The translations under genes were made by a program, and so were the position numbers. From the NCBI RefSeq assembly GCF_003254705.1, contig NZ_QFYR01000001.1, forward strand, positions 744,001 through 808,000: a stretch of 64,000 nucleotides of DNA, given 5' to 3'. This document shows, piece after piece, positions 17,400 to 28,000 of this stretch; the stretch's first letter is position 1, and each line of letters opens with the position of its first letter. The notes below the pieces were generated by a model. The model searched no databases. It worked only from the letters and a program-made list of their open reading frames with translations, and was not told the DNA's origin. The stretch is from Phenylobacterium deserti (GTDB lineage Bacteria; Pseudomonadota; Alphaproteobacteria; Caulobacterales; Caulobacteraceae).

Positions 17400-17906
17400 G
17401 TGACCAACGTCCACGAAGAGCTGAAGAAGCTCGAAGGCAAGATCGACAAGCGCGTTCCGATCCTGGGCGAGTTCCGCGAGTTCATCGCCCGCGGCAACGT
17501 CATCGACCTGGCGGTCGGCGTCATCATCGGCGCGGCCTTCAACGACATCGTCAAAGGTCTGGTCGACCTGATCATCATGCCGCCCATCGGCCTGATGCTG
17601 CAGGGGATCGACTTCTCCAAGCTCCAGTGGGTGCTCAAGCGCGACAACCCGCTGACGCCGGAAAACGAACTGGTGGCGATTAGCTACGGCGCCTTCTTCA
17701 ATGCGGTGCTGAAGTTCGTCATTGTCGCTTGGGCCGTGTTCCTGCTGGTCAAGCTGGTCAACGTCATTCGCCGTCGCGACGCCGCGGACAAGGGCAAGGC
17801 GCCGCCCGCCCCGACGCCGCAGGAACTCCTGCTCACCGAAATCCGCGACCTCCTGAAGGTCCAGGCGGGCCAGGTCGAGCCGCCGAAAGCGCCGCCTACG
17901 GCTTGA
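17400..17906 (+). CDS. mscL: Large-conductance mechanosensitive channel MscL
   Basis: A 168-residue inner-membrane channel that opens under osmotic downshock. TM1 carries the family core GNVIDLAVGVIIGAAFNDIV (about 33-52), the loop is IMPPIGLMLQGIDF, and TM2 is around 98-120 (FFNAVLKFVIVAWAVFLLVK). The cytoplasmic helix ends with LLTEIRDLLK, the typical closing bundle. An N-terminal extension of about 15 residues (VHEELKKLEGKIDKRV) and a Pro/Ala linker make it longer than E. coli MscL (136). The GTG at 17400 has AGGGA upstream. Confidence 0.95.
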   Translation: MTNVHEELKKLEGKIDKRVPILGEFREFIARGNVIDLAVGVIIGAAFNDIVKGLVDLIIMPPIGLMLQGIDFSKLQWVLKRDNPLTPENELVAISYGAFFNAVLKFVIVAWAVFLLVKLVNVIRRRDAADKGKAPPAPTPQELLLTEIRDLLKVQAGQVEPPKAPPTA

Positions 17907-17960
17907 CCGTTCACGCGAATGGGCTCCGTGCTCGACGCTGAACCGCACGGAGCGCCGCCC

Positions 17961-18857
17961 ATGTCCGCCCTCGTTCCCGAAACCGCCGACCGGGTGGAGC
18001 TTGGATCGCGTCGCGTCCTTAGGCCCGGCAAGCTGCGCTGGCTGCGCGCGACCGGCTGGGCGCTCGCCCTGTTCGTCCTCTTCATGCTGGTCGACGCCGC
18101 CGCCGTGACCCTGCCGCCGGCGGTAGCGGACCGGTTCGGGGATCCGGCCGGCGTGCTTCTGGTGTCGCTGATCTGCGCGGCAGGCTTTGCCCTTTACGCC
18201 GGCCTTGTCCGCTTGGCCGAGCAGCGCACCGCCTCCGAGATCGGCCTGCGCCGGCTGGTCCCAGAGACCGCCGCCGGCCTGGTCATCGGGGCTGCGATGA
18301 TGACTGCCGTCGTCGGCCTGCTGGTCGCCACCGGCGCCTACGAGGTCACCGGCCCGCGCACAGCCTCCGCCTGGGACATGGTCTCGATCTCCATCGCCTC
18401 CGGCACGCTGGAGGAGCTGATCATGCGGGCCATCATCCTGCGGCTGGCCATGCGCGCCTTCGGGGTCTGGCCGGCCCTTGTCCTCCAGGCCGCCCTGTTC
18501 GGCGTCATGCACCTGGCCAACCCCAACGCCAGCATGACGGCCGCGATCGCCATCGCGCTGGAGGCCGGCCTGATGCTGGCCGGCTTCTACCTCCTGACCG
18601 GCCGCATCTGGATGTCAGTGGGCGTGCACGCCGCCTGGAACTTCACCCAGGGCTGGGTGTGGGGCGCCGCCGTCTCCGGCCTCGATGTGGGCCCCAGCCT
18701 GTTCGCCAGCCGACCGCTTCCCACCGCGCCCGAGTGGCTCAGTGGCGGAGCGTTCGGTCCGGAGGCTTCCCTCCCAGCCATGGTTGTGGGCACGGCGGTC
18801 GCGGTCGTGGTCCTGGCCCGCGCCCGCCGCAAGGGGAACTTCGAAGCCCGCGACTAG
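17961..18857 (+). CDS. CPBP family intramembrane metalloprotease
   Basis: A 298-residue polytopic membrane protein with about eight hydrophobic segments. The three catalytic signatures of the CPBP (Abi/Rce1-like) family are visible: LEELIMRAI (EExxxR, about residue 152), FGVMHLANP (FxxxH, about 185) and GVHAAWNFTQG (HxxxN, about 220). Substrates of bacterial members are mostly unknown; roles in bacteriocin immunity or peptide processing are known for some. ATG at 17961 has GGAG upstream; an in-frame ATG at 17919 is less likely. The stop shares CTAG with the convergent hemerythrin gene. Confidence 0.9.
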   Translation: MSALVPETADRVELGSRRVLRPGKLRWLRATGWALALFVLFMLVDAAAVTLPPAVADRFGDPAGVLLVSLICAAGFALYAGLVRLAEQRTASEIGLRRLVPETAAGLVIGAAMMTAVVGLLVATGAYEVTGPRTASAWDMVSISIASGTLEELIMRAIILRLAMRAFGVWPALVLQAALFGVMHLANPNASMTAAIAIALEAGLMLAGFYLLTGRIWMSVGVHAAWNFTQGWVWGAAVSGLDVGPSLFASRPLPTAPEWLSGGAFGPEASLPAMVVGTAVAVVVLARARRKGNFEARD

Positions 18858-19411
18858 GCGACCTTGAAGCCTTCCCAATTCATCATCTTGGTGAGCTTTG
18901 CGTTCTCTTCCGGCGGCAGCGCCTCGCGGAACGACGGGAAAATGTCCTCCTCCTCCTCGCGCATGTGGTGCTGCAGGTGGCCCAGGAAAGCGCGGGCCTT
19001 GAGGAGCCAGCGGGGGTCGGACGTGTCCGTCCGGCGCAGGTCGTAGATAAAGGTCTTCACCTCGAGGTGGTCCTCGGTCAGGTGCCGCGACTGATCCGTC
19101 CGGGCGTGTTCGGCCAGCGCCGGATAGATGACGTTCTCTTCCTCCACCGCATGCTTGGTCAGCGCATAGGCGATCTTGGTCAGCAGCATCTCGCGCTTCA
19201 GCCGCTCGTCGTCGCCGGTCTTCAGCAGGGCGTCGAACATCTTCTCCACCATCCGATGCTCGGCGGTCAGGGCGTCCACCCAGTCGCCGGCGGCGAGGGA
19301 CGGGCCTTGCATGACGGACTTACGGGCGTGCGGCAGGGCGAGACCTGCGACGAGGCCGATGGCCCCGGCGGTGGCGAGGCGGCCGAAGTGGCCGGCGGAA
19401 GCTTGCGACAT
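18854..19411 (-). CDS. Hemerythrin HHE-domain protein with N-terminal hydrophobic anchor
   Basis: A 185-residue protein. Residues 8-28 (HFGRLATAGAIGLVAGLALP) are hydrophobic and could be a signal anchor. The rest is a four-helix HHE bundle with the expected di-iron ligands in TAEHRMVEKMFDALL, KHAVEEENVIYPAL, EDHLEVKTFIYDLR and LGHLQHHMREEEEDIFPSF. Such proteins bind oxygen, NO or iron; the exact ligand here is unknown. The ATG at 19411 has GGAGATC upstream. It is divergent from trpF and its TAG overlaps the TAG of the CPBP gene as CTAG. Confidence 0.9.
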   Translation of the reverse strand: MSQASAGHFGRLATAGAIGLVAGLALPHARKSVMQGPSLAAGDWVDALTAEHRMVEKMFDALLKTGDDERLKREMLLTKIAYALTKHAVEEENVIYPALAEHARTDQSRHLTEDHLEVKTFIYDLRRTDTSDPRWLLKARAFLGHLQHHMREEEEDIFPSFREALPPEENAKLTKMMNWEGFKVA

Positions 19412-19513
19412 GGGCGATCTCCTGGAGGGCGCGGTCCCAACTGGCCGGCGCCCGGCCATGTTCCGGGCGATCTTCCCTTGCGGCAGGGGGCCGGGAGACC
19501 CTAATCCCCCCTC

Positions 19514-20158
19514 ATGTCCGTGATGGCCAAGATCTGCGGCGTTTCCACGCCCGAGGCGGTGCGCGCCGCCCTGGAAGGCCAGGCGAGCTTCCTGGGCTTC
19601 GTCTTCTTCCCCAAGAGCCCCCGCAACCTCGCGCCAGAAGCCGCCGCCCGGCTGGCCGAGCCCGCGCGTGGCCGGGGGGCGAAAATCGTCGCGCTGGCCG
19701 TCGATCCCAACGACGCGCTGGTGGACGACATCGCCCGCATCCTGCGGCCCGATCTGATCCAGCTCCACGGCCACGAGACGCCGAGCCGCACGCGGGAGAT
19801 CGCCGCCCGCGCCGGCGTCGGAATCATCAAGGCCCTTCCGGTCTCCGAAGCCTCCGACCTCGCCGCCGCCGCCGACTATGAGCCTGTTGTCGAGCACCTG
19901 ATGTTCGACGCCAAGCCGCCCAAGGACGCCGCCCTGCCCGGCGGCGCCGGCCGCGCTTTCGACTGGTCCCTGGTGGCCGGACGGCGTTTCGCCAGGCCCT
20001 GGTTCCTGGCCGGCGGCCTCGATCCCTGGAATCTGGCCGAGGCCGTGCGCCTGTCCGGCGCGCCCATGGTGGACGTTTCCTCTGGCGTGGAACGCGGGCC
20101 GGGCTTAAAGGACCCCTCCTTGATTTCGGCGTTCCTGGACGCCGCCCGCAAAGCGTGA
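19514..20158 (+). CDS. trpF: Phosphoribosylanthranilate isomerase
   Basis: A 214-residue TIM barrel that converts PRA to CdRP in tryptophan synthesis. The active-site Cys and surrounding [16 protein letters not shown] are at the start, and [30 protein letters not shown] and [15 protein letters not shown] are all canonical, the last binding phosphate. It heads the trpF-trpB-trpA-accD-folC operon. The TGA overlaps a GTG that could start trpB. No attenuator-like leader with Trp codons is visible in the 102-bp upstream region. Confidence 0.96.
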   Translation: MSVMAKICGVSTPEAVRAALEGQASFLGFVFFPKSPRNLAPEAAARLAEPARGRGAKIVALAVDPNDALVDDIARILRPDLIQLHGHETPSRTREIAARAGVGIIKALPVSEASDLAAAADYEPVVEHLMFDAKPPKDAALPGGAGRAFDWSLVAGRRFARPWFLAGGLDPWNLAEAVRLSGAPMVDVSSGVERGPGLKDPSLISAFLDAARKA

Positions 20159-20175
20159 AGGCTCGGAAAACGCTC

Positions 20176-21396
20176 GTGAACGCGCCCTCCAGACCTAACG
20201 ATTATTCGTCCTATCCCGACGCGAACGGCCGCTTCGGCGAATTCGGCGGCCGGTATGTGCCGGAAACCCTGATGCCTCTGGTGCTTGAGCTGGACGCGGC
20301 TTACCGCGCGGCCAAGGCGGATCCGGAGTTCCAGGCGCAGCTTTCCAGCTTCATGACCCACTATGTGGGCCGGCCCAGTCCGCTCTACTTCGCCGAACGC
20401 CTGACCGAGCATTTCGGCGGGGCGAAGATCTACCTGAAGCGCGAGGAGCTGAATCACACCGGCTCCCACAAGATCAACAACTGCATGGGCCAGATCCTGC
20501 TGGCCCAGCGCATGGGCAAGACTCGGATCATCGCGGAAACCGGCGCCGGCCAGCACGGCGTGGCCACCGCCACCGTCTGCGCCCGCTTCGGCCTGCCCTG
20601 TGTCGTCTACATGGGCGCGGTGGACGTGGAGCGGCAAAAGCCGAACGTTTTCCGCATGAACCTTTTGGGGGCCCAGGTCGAGGCGGTGACCTCCGGCTCG
20701 GCCACCCTCAAGGACGCCATGAACGAGGCGCTCCGTGACTGGGTCACCAACGTCCACGACACCTACTACCTGATCGGCACCGCCGCCGGCATGCACCCCT
20801 ATCCGGAGATGGTCCGCGACTTCCAGTCGGTGATCGGCAAGGAAGTGCGCGAGCAGATCCTGGAGCTGGAAGGCCGGCTGCCTGACGCCGTGGTCGCCTG
20901 CGTCGGCGGCGGCTCCAACGCTATCGGCATCTTCCATCCCTTCCTGAACGACGAAGGCGTGCGCCTGATCGGCGTCGAAGCCGCGGGCGAAGGCATGGGC
21001 ACCGGCAAGCACGCCGCGGCCATCAACGGCGGCCGCCCGGGCGTGCTCCATGGCAACATGACCTACCTGCTGCAGGACGACGAAGGCCAGATCACCGAGG
21101 CGCACTCAATCTCGGCCGGCCTCGACTATCCCGGCATCGGGCCCGAACACTCCTGGCTGAACGACGTCGGCCGGGCGACCTACCTCACCGCCACCGACCA
21201 GGAGTCATTGGACGCCTTCAAGCTCCTGGCCGAGCTGGAGGGCATCCTGCCGGCCATCGAGTCCGCCCACGCCCTGGCCCGCCTGCCGGACGTGGCCCGC
21301 GACGTCGGCAAGGACGGCGTCGTGGTGCTGAACCTGTCCGGCCGCGGCGACAAGGACGTGGCCACGGTCGCCAACCATCTCGGCCGCCAGATCTAG
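20176..21396 (+). CDS. trpB: Tryptophan synthase beta chain
   Basis: A 406-residue PLP enzyme that condenses indole with serine. The PLP lysine is in [14 protein letters not shown], the phosphate-binding loop is [12 protein letters not shown], and [17 protein letters not shown] is the conserved start. Two GTG starts are possible: 20155, overlapping the trpF stop, or 20176 ([15 protein letters not shown]). I took 20176 because related proteins begin near there; 20155 adds seven residues. AAGG precedes it. It forms the alpha2-beta2 complex with the trpA product encoded 12 bp downstream. Confidence 0.96.
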   Translation: MNAPSRPNDYSSYPDANGRFGEFGGRYVPETLMPLVLELDAAYRAAKADPEFQAQLSSFMTHYVGRPSPLYFAERLTEHFGGAKIYLKREELNHTGSHKINNCMGQILLAQRMGKTRIIAETGAGQHGVATATVCARFGLPCVVYMGAVDVERQKPNVFRMNLLGAQVEAVTSGSATLKDAMNEALRDWVTNVHDTYYLIGTAAGMHPYPEMVRDFQSVIGKEVREQILELEGRLPDAVVACVGGGSNAIGIFHPFLNDEGVRLIGVEAAGEGMGTGKHAAAINGGRPGVLHGNMTYLLQDDEGQITEAHSISAGLDYPGIGPEHSWLNDVGRATYLTATDQESLDAFKLLAELEGILPAIESAHALARLPDVARDVGKDGVVVLNLSGRGDKDVATVANHLGRQI

Positions 21397-21408
21397 GGAA
21401 CGCCTGAT

Positions 21409-22242
21409 TTGACCACCGCGCGTATCGACGCCCGGTTCTCGGCCCTGAAGGCCGAGGGCCGCGCCGCCTTCATCGCCTATGTCATGGCCGGCGATCCGGA
21501 CTTCGAGACCGGGCTCGAAATCCTGAAGGGCCTGCCCGCGGCGGGCGCCGACCTGATCGAGGTGGGCTTTCCCTTTTCCGACCCCATGGCTGAGGGGCCG
21601 CCGATCCAGCGCGCCGCCCAGCGCGCCCTTTCCAGCGGCATGGGCCTCGCCAAGACCCTCGCGCTGATCGCCGAGTTCCGCAAATCCGATCAGGACACCC
21701 CCATCATCCTGATGGGCTACGCCAATCCTCTGGTCAGCCGCGGCTATGCCGCCTTCGCGCGTGACGCCGCCGCGGCAGGCGTGGACGGCCTGATCGTCGT
21801 CGACATCCCGCCGGAGGAAGCCGATCCCCTGGCGGACGCGCTCGACGCCGAGGAGCTGTCGCTGATCCGCCTGGCGACCCCCACTTCCGACGACAACCGT
21901 CTGCCGACCGTCGTGCGCCGCACCTCAGGGTTCGTCTACTACGTGTCCGTGGCCGGCGTGACCGGCGTCAAGGAAGCGGACGCCGGCGCCGTCGCCCCCG
22001 CCGTTGAACGCGTTCGCAAGGCCTCGGGCCTGCCGGTTGCCGTCGGCTTCGGCATCAAGACCCCGGAAAGAGCCGCCGCGATCGCTCGCGTCGCTGACGC
22101 CGCCGTGGTCGGCTCGGCGCTGGTCGAGGAAGTCGCGGCGGGCCTCGCCGCCAACGAAGACGTGACGCAGCGTGTTCTTTCCAAAGTCGCTTCTCTGGCC
22201 AAGTCTGTGCGCCACGCACGAGCCGGCCAGGCGGCGCTCTGA
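21409..22242 (+). CDS. trpA: Tryptophan synthase alpha chain
   Basis: A 277-residue TIM barrel that splits indole-3-glycerol phosphate to indole and GAP. Catalytic Glu is in [20 protein letters not shown] and catalytic Asp in [14 protein letters not shown]; the phosphate site shows [11 protein letters not shown]. It starts with TTG at 21409, with AGGGA upstream. Most enzymes of this family are 260-270 residues; the small C-terminal surplus is unremarkable. It is separated by only 11 bp from accD, the usual alphaproteobacterial link of tryptophan synthesis to fatty acid synthesis. Confidence 0.96.
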   Translation: MTTARIDARFSALKAEGRAAFIAYVMAGDPDFETGLEILKGLPAAGADLIEVGFPFSDPMAEGPPIQRAAQRALSSGMGLAKTLALIAEFRKSDQDTPIILMGYANPLVSRGYAAFARDAAAAGVDGLIVVDIPPEEADPLADALDAEELSLIRLATPTSDDNRLPTVVRRTSGFVYYVSVAGVTGVKEADAGAVAPAVERVRKASGLPVAVGFGIKTPERAAAIARVADAAVVGSALVEEVAAGLAANEDVTQRVLSKVASLAKSVRHARAGQAAL

Positions 22243-22253
22243 GAACCAAGGCT

Positions 22254-23174
22254 ATGGCTGAGAATCGTACCGAAAAGTCTGCGCGCCCCGCCGCGCCTCG
22301 TGAGCGCTCCGGCTGGCTTGCGCGCATCGCCCCGGGCGTGCGTGGCGCCTTCCAGAAGAAGAACGACACGCCCGAGAACCTCTGGGTGAAGTGCCCGGAC
22401 ACCGGCGAGATGATCTACCGTCCGGATCTGGAAGCCTCCCTGTGGGTGACGCCGTCGGGCTTCCACATGCGGATCGGGGCCGCCCAGCGCCTGCGCTACA
22501 CCTTCGACGATGGCCAGTTCGAGAAGATCGCCTCGCCGGTCGTGCTCGACGATCCGCTCAAGTTTCCGGATGAGAAGCCCTATGCGGACCGCCTGAAGGC
22601 CGCGCGCAAGACCACGGGCGAACAGGACTCCATGGCCATCGGCTTTGGCCAGATCCAGGGCCAGCCCGCCGTCGTGATCGTCCAGGACTTCAGCTTCATG
22701 GGCGGCTCGCTCGGCATGGGCGCCGGCGAGACCTTCGTGAAGGCCGCTCAGGAAGCCGTGACTCGCAACGTCCCCCTGGTGATTTTCACCGCCTCCGGCG
22801 GCGCGCGCATGCAGGAGGGCACCCTGTCCCTCATGCAGATGGCCCGCACGACCCTGGCGCTGAACGAGGTCAAGGCGGCCGGCCTGCCCTACGTCGTGGT
22901 GCTCACCGACCCGACCACGGGCGGCGTGCTGGCCTCTTACGCCATGCTGGGCGATGTCCACCTGGCCGAGCCGAACGCCACCATCGGCTTCTCCGGTCGG
23001 CGGGTGATCGAGCAGACCATCCGGGAAACCCTGCCGCCCGGCTTCCAGAAGTCGGAATTCCTGGTGGAGCGCGGGATGATCGACCGGGTGACCACACGTG
23101 GCGAACTGCCGGCGGTGCTCAGCTCGATCCTCAAGACCCTGATGATGGGACGCGCGGCTTCCGCCGCCGCCTGA
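22254..23174 (+). CDS. accD: Acetyl-CoA carboxylase carboxyltransferase subunit beta
   Basis: A 306-residue subunit of the carboxyltransferase that makes malonyl-CoA. The crotonase-like core includes FMGGSLGMGAGETFVKA, FTASGGARMQEGTLSLMQM and TTGGVLASYAMLGD. The N-terminal zinc ribbon known from E. coli is degenerate: only one Cys remains (LWVKCPDTGEM), which is typical for alphaproteobacteria. ATG at 22254 is preceded by AAGG. It lies within the trp operon and one base after its stop the folC GTG begins. accA is not in the window. Confidence 0.95.
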   Translation: MAENRTEKSARPAAPRERSGWLARIAPGVRGAFQKKNDTPENLWVKCPDTGEMIYRPDLEASLWVTPSGFHMRIGAAQRLRYTFDDGQFEKIASPVVLDDPLKFPDEKPYADRLKAARKTTGEQDSMAIGFGQIQGQPAVVIVQDFSFMGGSLGMGAGETFVKAAQEAVTRNVPLVIFTASGGARMQEGTLSLMQMARTTLALNEVKAAGLPYVVVLTDPTTGGVLASYAMLGDVHLAEPNATIGFSGRRVIEQTIRETLPPGFQKSEFLVERGMIDRVTTRGELPAVLSSILKTLMMGRAASAAA

Positions 23175-23175
23175 G

Positions 23176-24507
23176 GTGTCGTCCTCGCATCATTTCGATC
23201 AGATCCGCGCCTCGGATCTGGCGATCCAGCGCCTCCGCGCCAATCACCCGAGCCTGATCGACCTGACCACCGGCCGGGTCGAGCGGCTGCTGGCCGCCTT
23301 GGGCAATCCTGAGACGCGCCTGCCGCCGGTGATCCACGTCGCCGGCACCAACGGCAAGGGCTCCACCGTCGCCTACCTGCGGGCCATCGCCGAGGCGGCC
23401 GGCCTGAAGGTCCATTGCCTCACCTCTCCGCATCTGGTCCGCTTTTCCGAACGGATCCGCGTCGCCGGCGAGCTGATCAGCGATGCACGGCTCGAACAGC
23501 TGGTCGATCAGCTGGAGGCCGCCAACGCGGGCGAGCCGATCAGCTTCTTCGAGATCGCCACCGTTCTGGCCATCCAGGCCTTCGCCGACACGCCGGCCGA
23601 CCTTTGCGTGATCGAGGTCGGTCTCGGCGGCCGCTTCGACGCCACCAACATATTCGACGCCCCGGCCGTCAGCGTCATCACGCCGGTCGACTACGATCAC
23701 CTGGAGCTGCTGGGGCCCGAGCTTTCCAAGATCGCCTGGGAGAAGGCTGGCATCATCAAGGCCGGCCGCCCCGTGGTGGTCGCCCGCCAGATGGACGAAG
23801 CGCGCGAGGTGATCGAGCGCGAGGCCGCCAAGCTTCGCGCGCCGCTGCTCAAGATGGGCGAGGACTTCGACGCCTGGGAGGAGCGCGGCCGGCTGCTGGT
23901 TCAGATGCCCGAGCGCCTGCTGGACCTGCCCCCGCCCAGCCTGTTCGGCGGCTACCAGTTCGCCAACGCCGGCCTCGCCGTGGCCGCCGCCCTGACGTTC
24001 AAGCCCGACCTGTCGGAGGACGAGGTCGGCGGCGGCGTCGCCTCCACCACCTGGCCCGCCCGCTTCCAGCGGCTGACCAAGGGGCCGCTCGCCGAAATGG
24101 CGCGGGCCCGCGGCTCGGACCTGTGGCTAGACGGCGGCCACAATCCGCATGCCGGCCGCGCCCTGGCGGAAGCCGCCTCGCGCCTGGTGGATCGTGATCC
24201 GCGGCCCCTGGTGCTCATCGCCGGCATGTTCGCCCGCAAGGACGCCCGCGGCTTCTTCCTGCCCTTCGCCGAGATGCACCCGACGGTGTTCACCACCACC
24301 TTCGACTCGCCCAACGCGGCAAGCGCGGACGAACTCGCTCAGGCGGCCCGCTCGGTCGGCCTGGGCGTGACAACGGTTGGCGATGTGACGGAAGCGGTGC
24401 GCGCCGCGCTGCAGGTGGACGGGCCTGCGCCTCACGTCCTGATCTGCGGCGGCCTGCACTTCGCCGGCGAGGTCCTGGCGATGAGTCCAGAGACCTGGCC
24501 GACCTAG
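23176..24507 (+). CDS. folC: Bifunctional folylpolyglutamate/dihydrofolate synthase
   Basis: A 443-residue Mur-ligase-like ATPase that adds Glu to dihydropteroate and folates. The P-loop is HVAGTNGKGSTVAYL (about 55-69), followed by LTSPHLVRFSERIR, FEIATVLAI and VIEVGLGGRFDATN, with DGGHNPHAGRAL at the C-terminal domain. Start is GTG at 23176, two bases after the accD stop. It closes the trp-accD operon and is followed by an inverted-repeat element that may end the transcript. Confidence 0.96.
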   Translation: MSSSHHFDQIRASDLAIQRLRANHPSLIDLTTGRVERLLAALGNPETRLPPVIHVAGTNGKGSTVAYLRAIAEAAGLKVHCLTSPHLVRFSERIRVAGELISDARLEQLVDQLEAANAGEPISFFEIATVLAIQAFADTPADLCVIEVGLGGRFDATNIFDAPAVSVITPVDYDHLELLGPELSKIAWEKAGIIKAGRPVVVARQMDEAREVIEREAAKLRAPLLKMGEDFDAWEERGRLLVQMPERLLDLPPPSLFGGYQFANAGLAVAAALTFKPDLSEDEVGGGVASTTWPARFQRLTKGPLAEMARARGSDLWLDGGHNPHAGRALAEAASRLVDRDPRPLVLIAGMFARKDARGFFLPFAEMHPTVFTTTFDSPNAASADELAQAARSVGLGVTTVGDVTEAVRAALQVDGPAPHVLICGGLHFAGEVLAMSPETWPT

Positions 24508-24516
24508 TTCTTAGTT

Positions 24517-24624
24517 GCTCCCCCTCAGGGGGAGCTGTCGCGAAGCGGCTGAGGGGGTTTCACCAGCCGGGTCTGCGGCTGGAACCCCCTCCGACCCTGC
24601 GGGTCACCTCCCCTTAAGGGGAGG
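24517..24624. repeat. Palindromic intergenic repeat element (Caulobacterales-type)
   Basis: Three nested or tandem palindromes fill the folC-trxA gap: GCTCCCCCT/AGGGGGAGC (24517-24535), a long hairpin GAGGGGGTT...AACCCCCTC (24551-24559 with 24583-24591) containing CCAGCCG/CGGCTGG, and the perfect 18-bp palindrome CCTCCCCTTAAGGGGAGG (24607-24624). The phrase GCGAAGCGGCTGAGGGGG is, from my knowledge, typical of dispersed intergenic repeats in this family. It has no coding sequence. It may serve as a two-way terminator between convergent folC and trxA. Confidence 0.75.
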
Positions 24625-24633
24625 AGCAGGACG

Positions 24634-24963
24634 TCAGGCGCTGACGCCAGCCTCATTAAGCCACTCGACGATCTTCTGCTTGGGCATGGCGCCCACCTTC
24701 ATGGAAGCCATCTGGCCGCCCTTGAACAGCATCATGGTCGGGATGCCGCGAACGCCGTAGCGGGACGGGGTGGTCGGGCTCTCTTCGATGTTCAGCTTGG
24801 CGATGGTCACCTGGCCGGCGAGCTCTTCCGAGATCTGCTCCAGCGCGGGCGCGATCTGCTTACAGGGACCGCACCACTCGGCCCAGAAGTCCACCAGGAC
24901 GGGACCTTGCGCCTGCAGGACGTCGGACTCGAAGGACTCGTCGGTGACCTTGACGGTGCTCAT
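24634..24963 (-). CDS. trxA: Thioredoxin
   Basis: A 109-residue thioredoxin with the redox motif WCGPCK (Cys at about 32 and 35) in DFWAEWCGPCKQIAP and the cis-Pro in GIPTMMLFKGG. It reduces disulfides in cytosolic enzymes such as ribonucleotide reductase. The ATG at 24963 has a strong GAGGAG site. It lies 83 bp downstream of addA on the same strand, so it may belong to the addAB transcript or have its own promoter in that gap. Confidence 0.97.
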   Translation of the reverse strand: MSTVKVTDESFESDVLQAQGPVLVDFWAEWCGPCKQIAPALEQISEELAGQVTIAKLNIEESPTTPSRYGVRGIPTMMLFKGGQMASMKVGAMPKQKIVEWLNEAGVSA

Positions 24964-25046
24964 GGGTAACTCCTCACGCGTCGGGCCGCAGGAACGCGGC
25001 CTGACGCCCTTTCGATCCGCCGATGTAGGCGGGGCTCGGCCGGGTA

Positions 25047-28000
25047 TCAACCGTCACGGCGCAGGTCGGCAAGCGTCTGGACGATCAGGTTTTCTGGGAT
25101 CGGCATCAGCTTCGGCCCGTCCGTCCAGACCAGCGCCGCCTCGATCCGCCGGCCGGGGAACACCTCGCCCAGCACCGCCGCATAGAGCGACATCTGCCGC
25201 AGGTACGCCGGGTCGGCGTCCTCGATCCGGTCCGGCGAAGGCCGGTTGGTCTTGAAGTCGGCCACCAGCACCCGGTCGGGCAGCACCACCAGCCGGTCGA
25301 TGCGGCCGGAAATCTTCAGGCCCGCCGGCAGCTTCGCGGAGGCGCCCGCGATGGCCACCTCCGCCCGCGAGCCGGGCCCGAACACCTCTCCGAAGCGCGG
25401 GTCGCGCAGCACGGTCAGCGCCGCCCGCGCCATCTCGCTCCGCTGCTCGTCCGACAGGTCCCGCTCGCGCGCCAGCAGCGCCTCCGCCGCCCGGCCCTGC
25501 TCCTCCGCCACGATGTCGGGCAGCAGCTGCAGCAGCCGGTGGATCAGGTCCCCGCGCCGGAACCGGCCCAGCCCCGAGACCTCGGACAGCGGCGAAGCGG
25601 CCGCCGCCTTCGCGCCCTCGCCCAGGTCCGATGGCGAAGCGTAGCGAGAGAACGCCTCGGCCGGCGCGATCTTCCGCGCCCAGTCGGGAGCCTTCAGCTT
25701 GGCCCGCACGGCGGCCGCCACCCCGCCCATCGCCACCGGATCGGGACCGTAGCGGCGGATCTCCATGCCGTTGCAGCCGACGGTACGCACATGCGGGGCG
25801 ATGTCGTCGTGGTCCAGCGCCCGCGAGACCGCGCCCCACCAGCCCTCGATATTCTCCGGCTTGGCCCCCGCCGCCGCTCGGCCGCACAACACCAGCCGGT
25901 CCCGCGCCCGGGTCAGCGCCACATAGAGCAGCCGGAAGGCCTCGTTCTCCTCGGCCCGCACCCGCGCCTCGCGCGCCGAGGCGCTGGCTTCGCAGTCCCG
26001 CTCCTTGGACACGCACCACAGGAACCCGCCGTCCTCCGTCTTCAGCAGCGGCGAGCCGCGCGCCGTGCGCGTCAGCGTGGTTTCCGGCAGGAACACAATC
26101 GGCGCTTCCAGCCCCTTGGCCCCGTGTGCGGTCATCACCCGCACCTCGGCGGTCGGCGCGTCCATCTCCCGCTTCACGGTGATGTCCAGGCTGGCGAAGG
26201 CCGCGGCCAGGCTCTCCAGGTCGTGGATGCCTCGTGCTTCAGCGGTCAGCACCTGCGCCAGGAACTCGTCCAGCGCGTCCTGCGCCTCCGATCCCAGCCG
26301 CTTCAGCAGCCGCTTGCGCAAGGACCAGCCCTGCGCATCCAGGTGGCCGAGCATGGCTGAGTAGAACTCGAACGGTCGCCGGCTGCGCCCTTCCGCCAGC
26401 GCCTTGGCCAGCACCGCATGGGCGTGGGTCCAGTCCTCCTGCGCCCCAGCCCGCCGCTGCAGCCGCTCCCACAGCCCCTCGCGTCCCCGCCTGAACGCCA
26501 GCTCGTAGAGGCTGTCGTCGGTAAGGCCGCAGAACGGGCTCTTCAGCAGGGCCGCCAGGTTCAGCTCGTCACCCGGGAACTGCACGAACCGAGCGAGCGC
26601 CACCAGGTCGTCGAAGATGATGTGCTCGGACAGCGCCAGCCGGTCGGCGCCCGCCACCGGAATGCCCTCGTGCTTCAGCGCCCGCAGGATCTCCTCGAAC
26701 AGCGCCTTGCGCCGCCGCACCAGGATCAGCACGTCGCCCGCATGGGCCGGCCGCCACTCGCGCAGATCCTTGTCGAACACCCGGTCGCCTCGAGCGATCA
26801 GCGTCTTGATCTCGCAGGCGATGTTGCGGGCCAGCCGGCGGTTGGCGCTCTGCTCGCTTTCGGCGTCCAGCGGCGCGTCCCAGGCCAGGCGCTCCGGCCC
26901 CTTCTCCTCGAAGGTCAGCGGCCAGACGTCGACGCAGCCGGCGTGGTCCTTGCGCTGCGCCTCGTGGACGACCTTTTCCGCCTCGATCCGCGGCTGGATC
27001 GCCGCCGCCAGCTGCACCGGCGCGAACACCGCATCCACAAACGACAGCACCTGCGGCGTCGAGCGCCAGGAGGTCAGCAGGTCGACGCGCTCGAACTTGA
27101 AGCCGGCCCCGGTGGCCCGCTCGCGGTGGAACTCGAATTTGCGGATCAGCAGCTCGGGCCGCGCGCCCTGGAACGAGTAGATCGACTGCTTCTCGTCGCC
27201 CACAACGAACATGTTGCGCTTGAGCTTGCCCTGGTGGCGGCCGACGCCCTCGCCCGAGAAGAACTCCTCCGTCAGCGCATCGACAATGGTCCACTGGTCG
27301 GGCGCGGTGTCCTGCGCCTCGTCCACCAGGATGTGGTCCACCCCGCCGTCCAGCTTGTAGAGCACCCAGGCCGCCGCCGGCCGGTTCTTCAGAAGCGCGC
27401 AGGTCTTCTCGATCAGGTCGGCGAAATCGAGCGCCCCCGACAGCCGCTTCTCCAGGTCGTAGGCCGTCAGGTACGCGTGGGCCAGCGTCAGCGCATCCAC
27501 CGTGTCCAGCGCCACCTGCGCCGCCCGCACCCGCGCGCGCGCCTCCTCCAGCCGCGCCTGCTCGGCCAGCAGCAGGACCCGCAGGCCTTCCCGGCTCTTC
27601 AGCCCGCTGGTCTTGCCGACCCAGGTCGCCGCCGGCCCCTCGCCGCCCTTGGTGAAGAACACCTTCAGCGCCTGCTCGAGAGCCGCTTCCGGATCGGCGG
27701 TCACCGCGAACATCTGCTGGGCGCAGCCTTGGTCGGTCTTGCCGCCCCCGCTCAGCACCTCGGCCGCCTCGCGCCACAGGGCGCGGTCCATGCGCGCCAT
27801 GGCCGCCTGGGCCTCCGCCGCTGGCGAGGTCTCGCCGTCGAAGCCGCACTTGCGCCACGCCCAGTCGGCCGCCCCTGCAAAGCCGCCCTGGCTGCGGATG
27901 AACTCGTGCAGAGCCCCCCGCCGCGCTTCGAAGTCGGCGAACATCGACTGGAAGCTCTGGTGGTCGAGCGCCACAGAGAAGCGGGCGTAGGCCTCCGCGA

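Noticed and set aside
17961..18857. CPBP protease as an abortive-infection defence gene
   Set aside because: The family is broad and there is no phage-defence neighbour; the context is housekeeping.
19412..19513. trp attenuator upstream of trpF
   Set aside because: No short peptide with Trp codons and no alternate hairpin pair is visible in the 102-bp gap.
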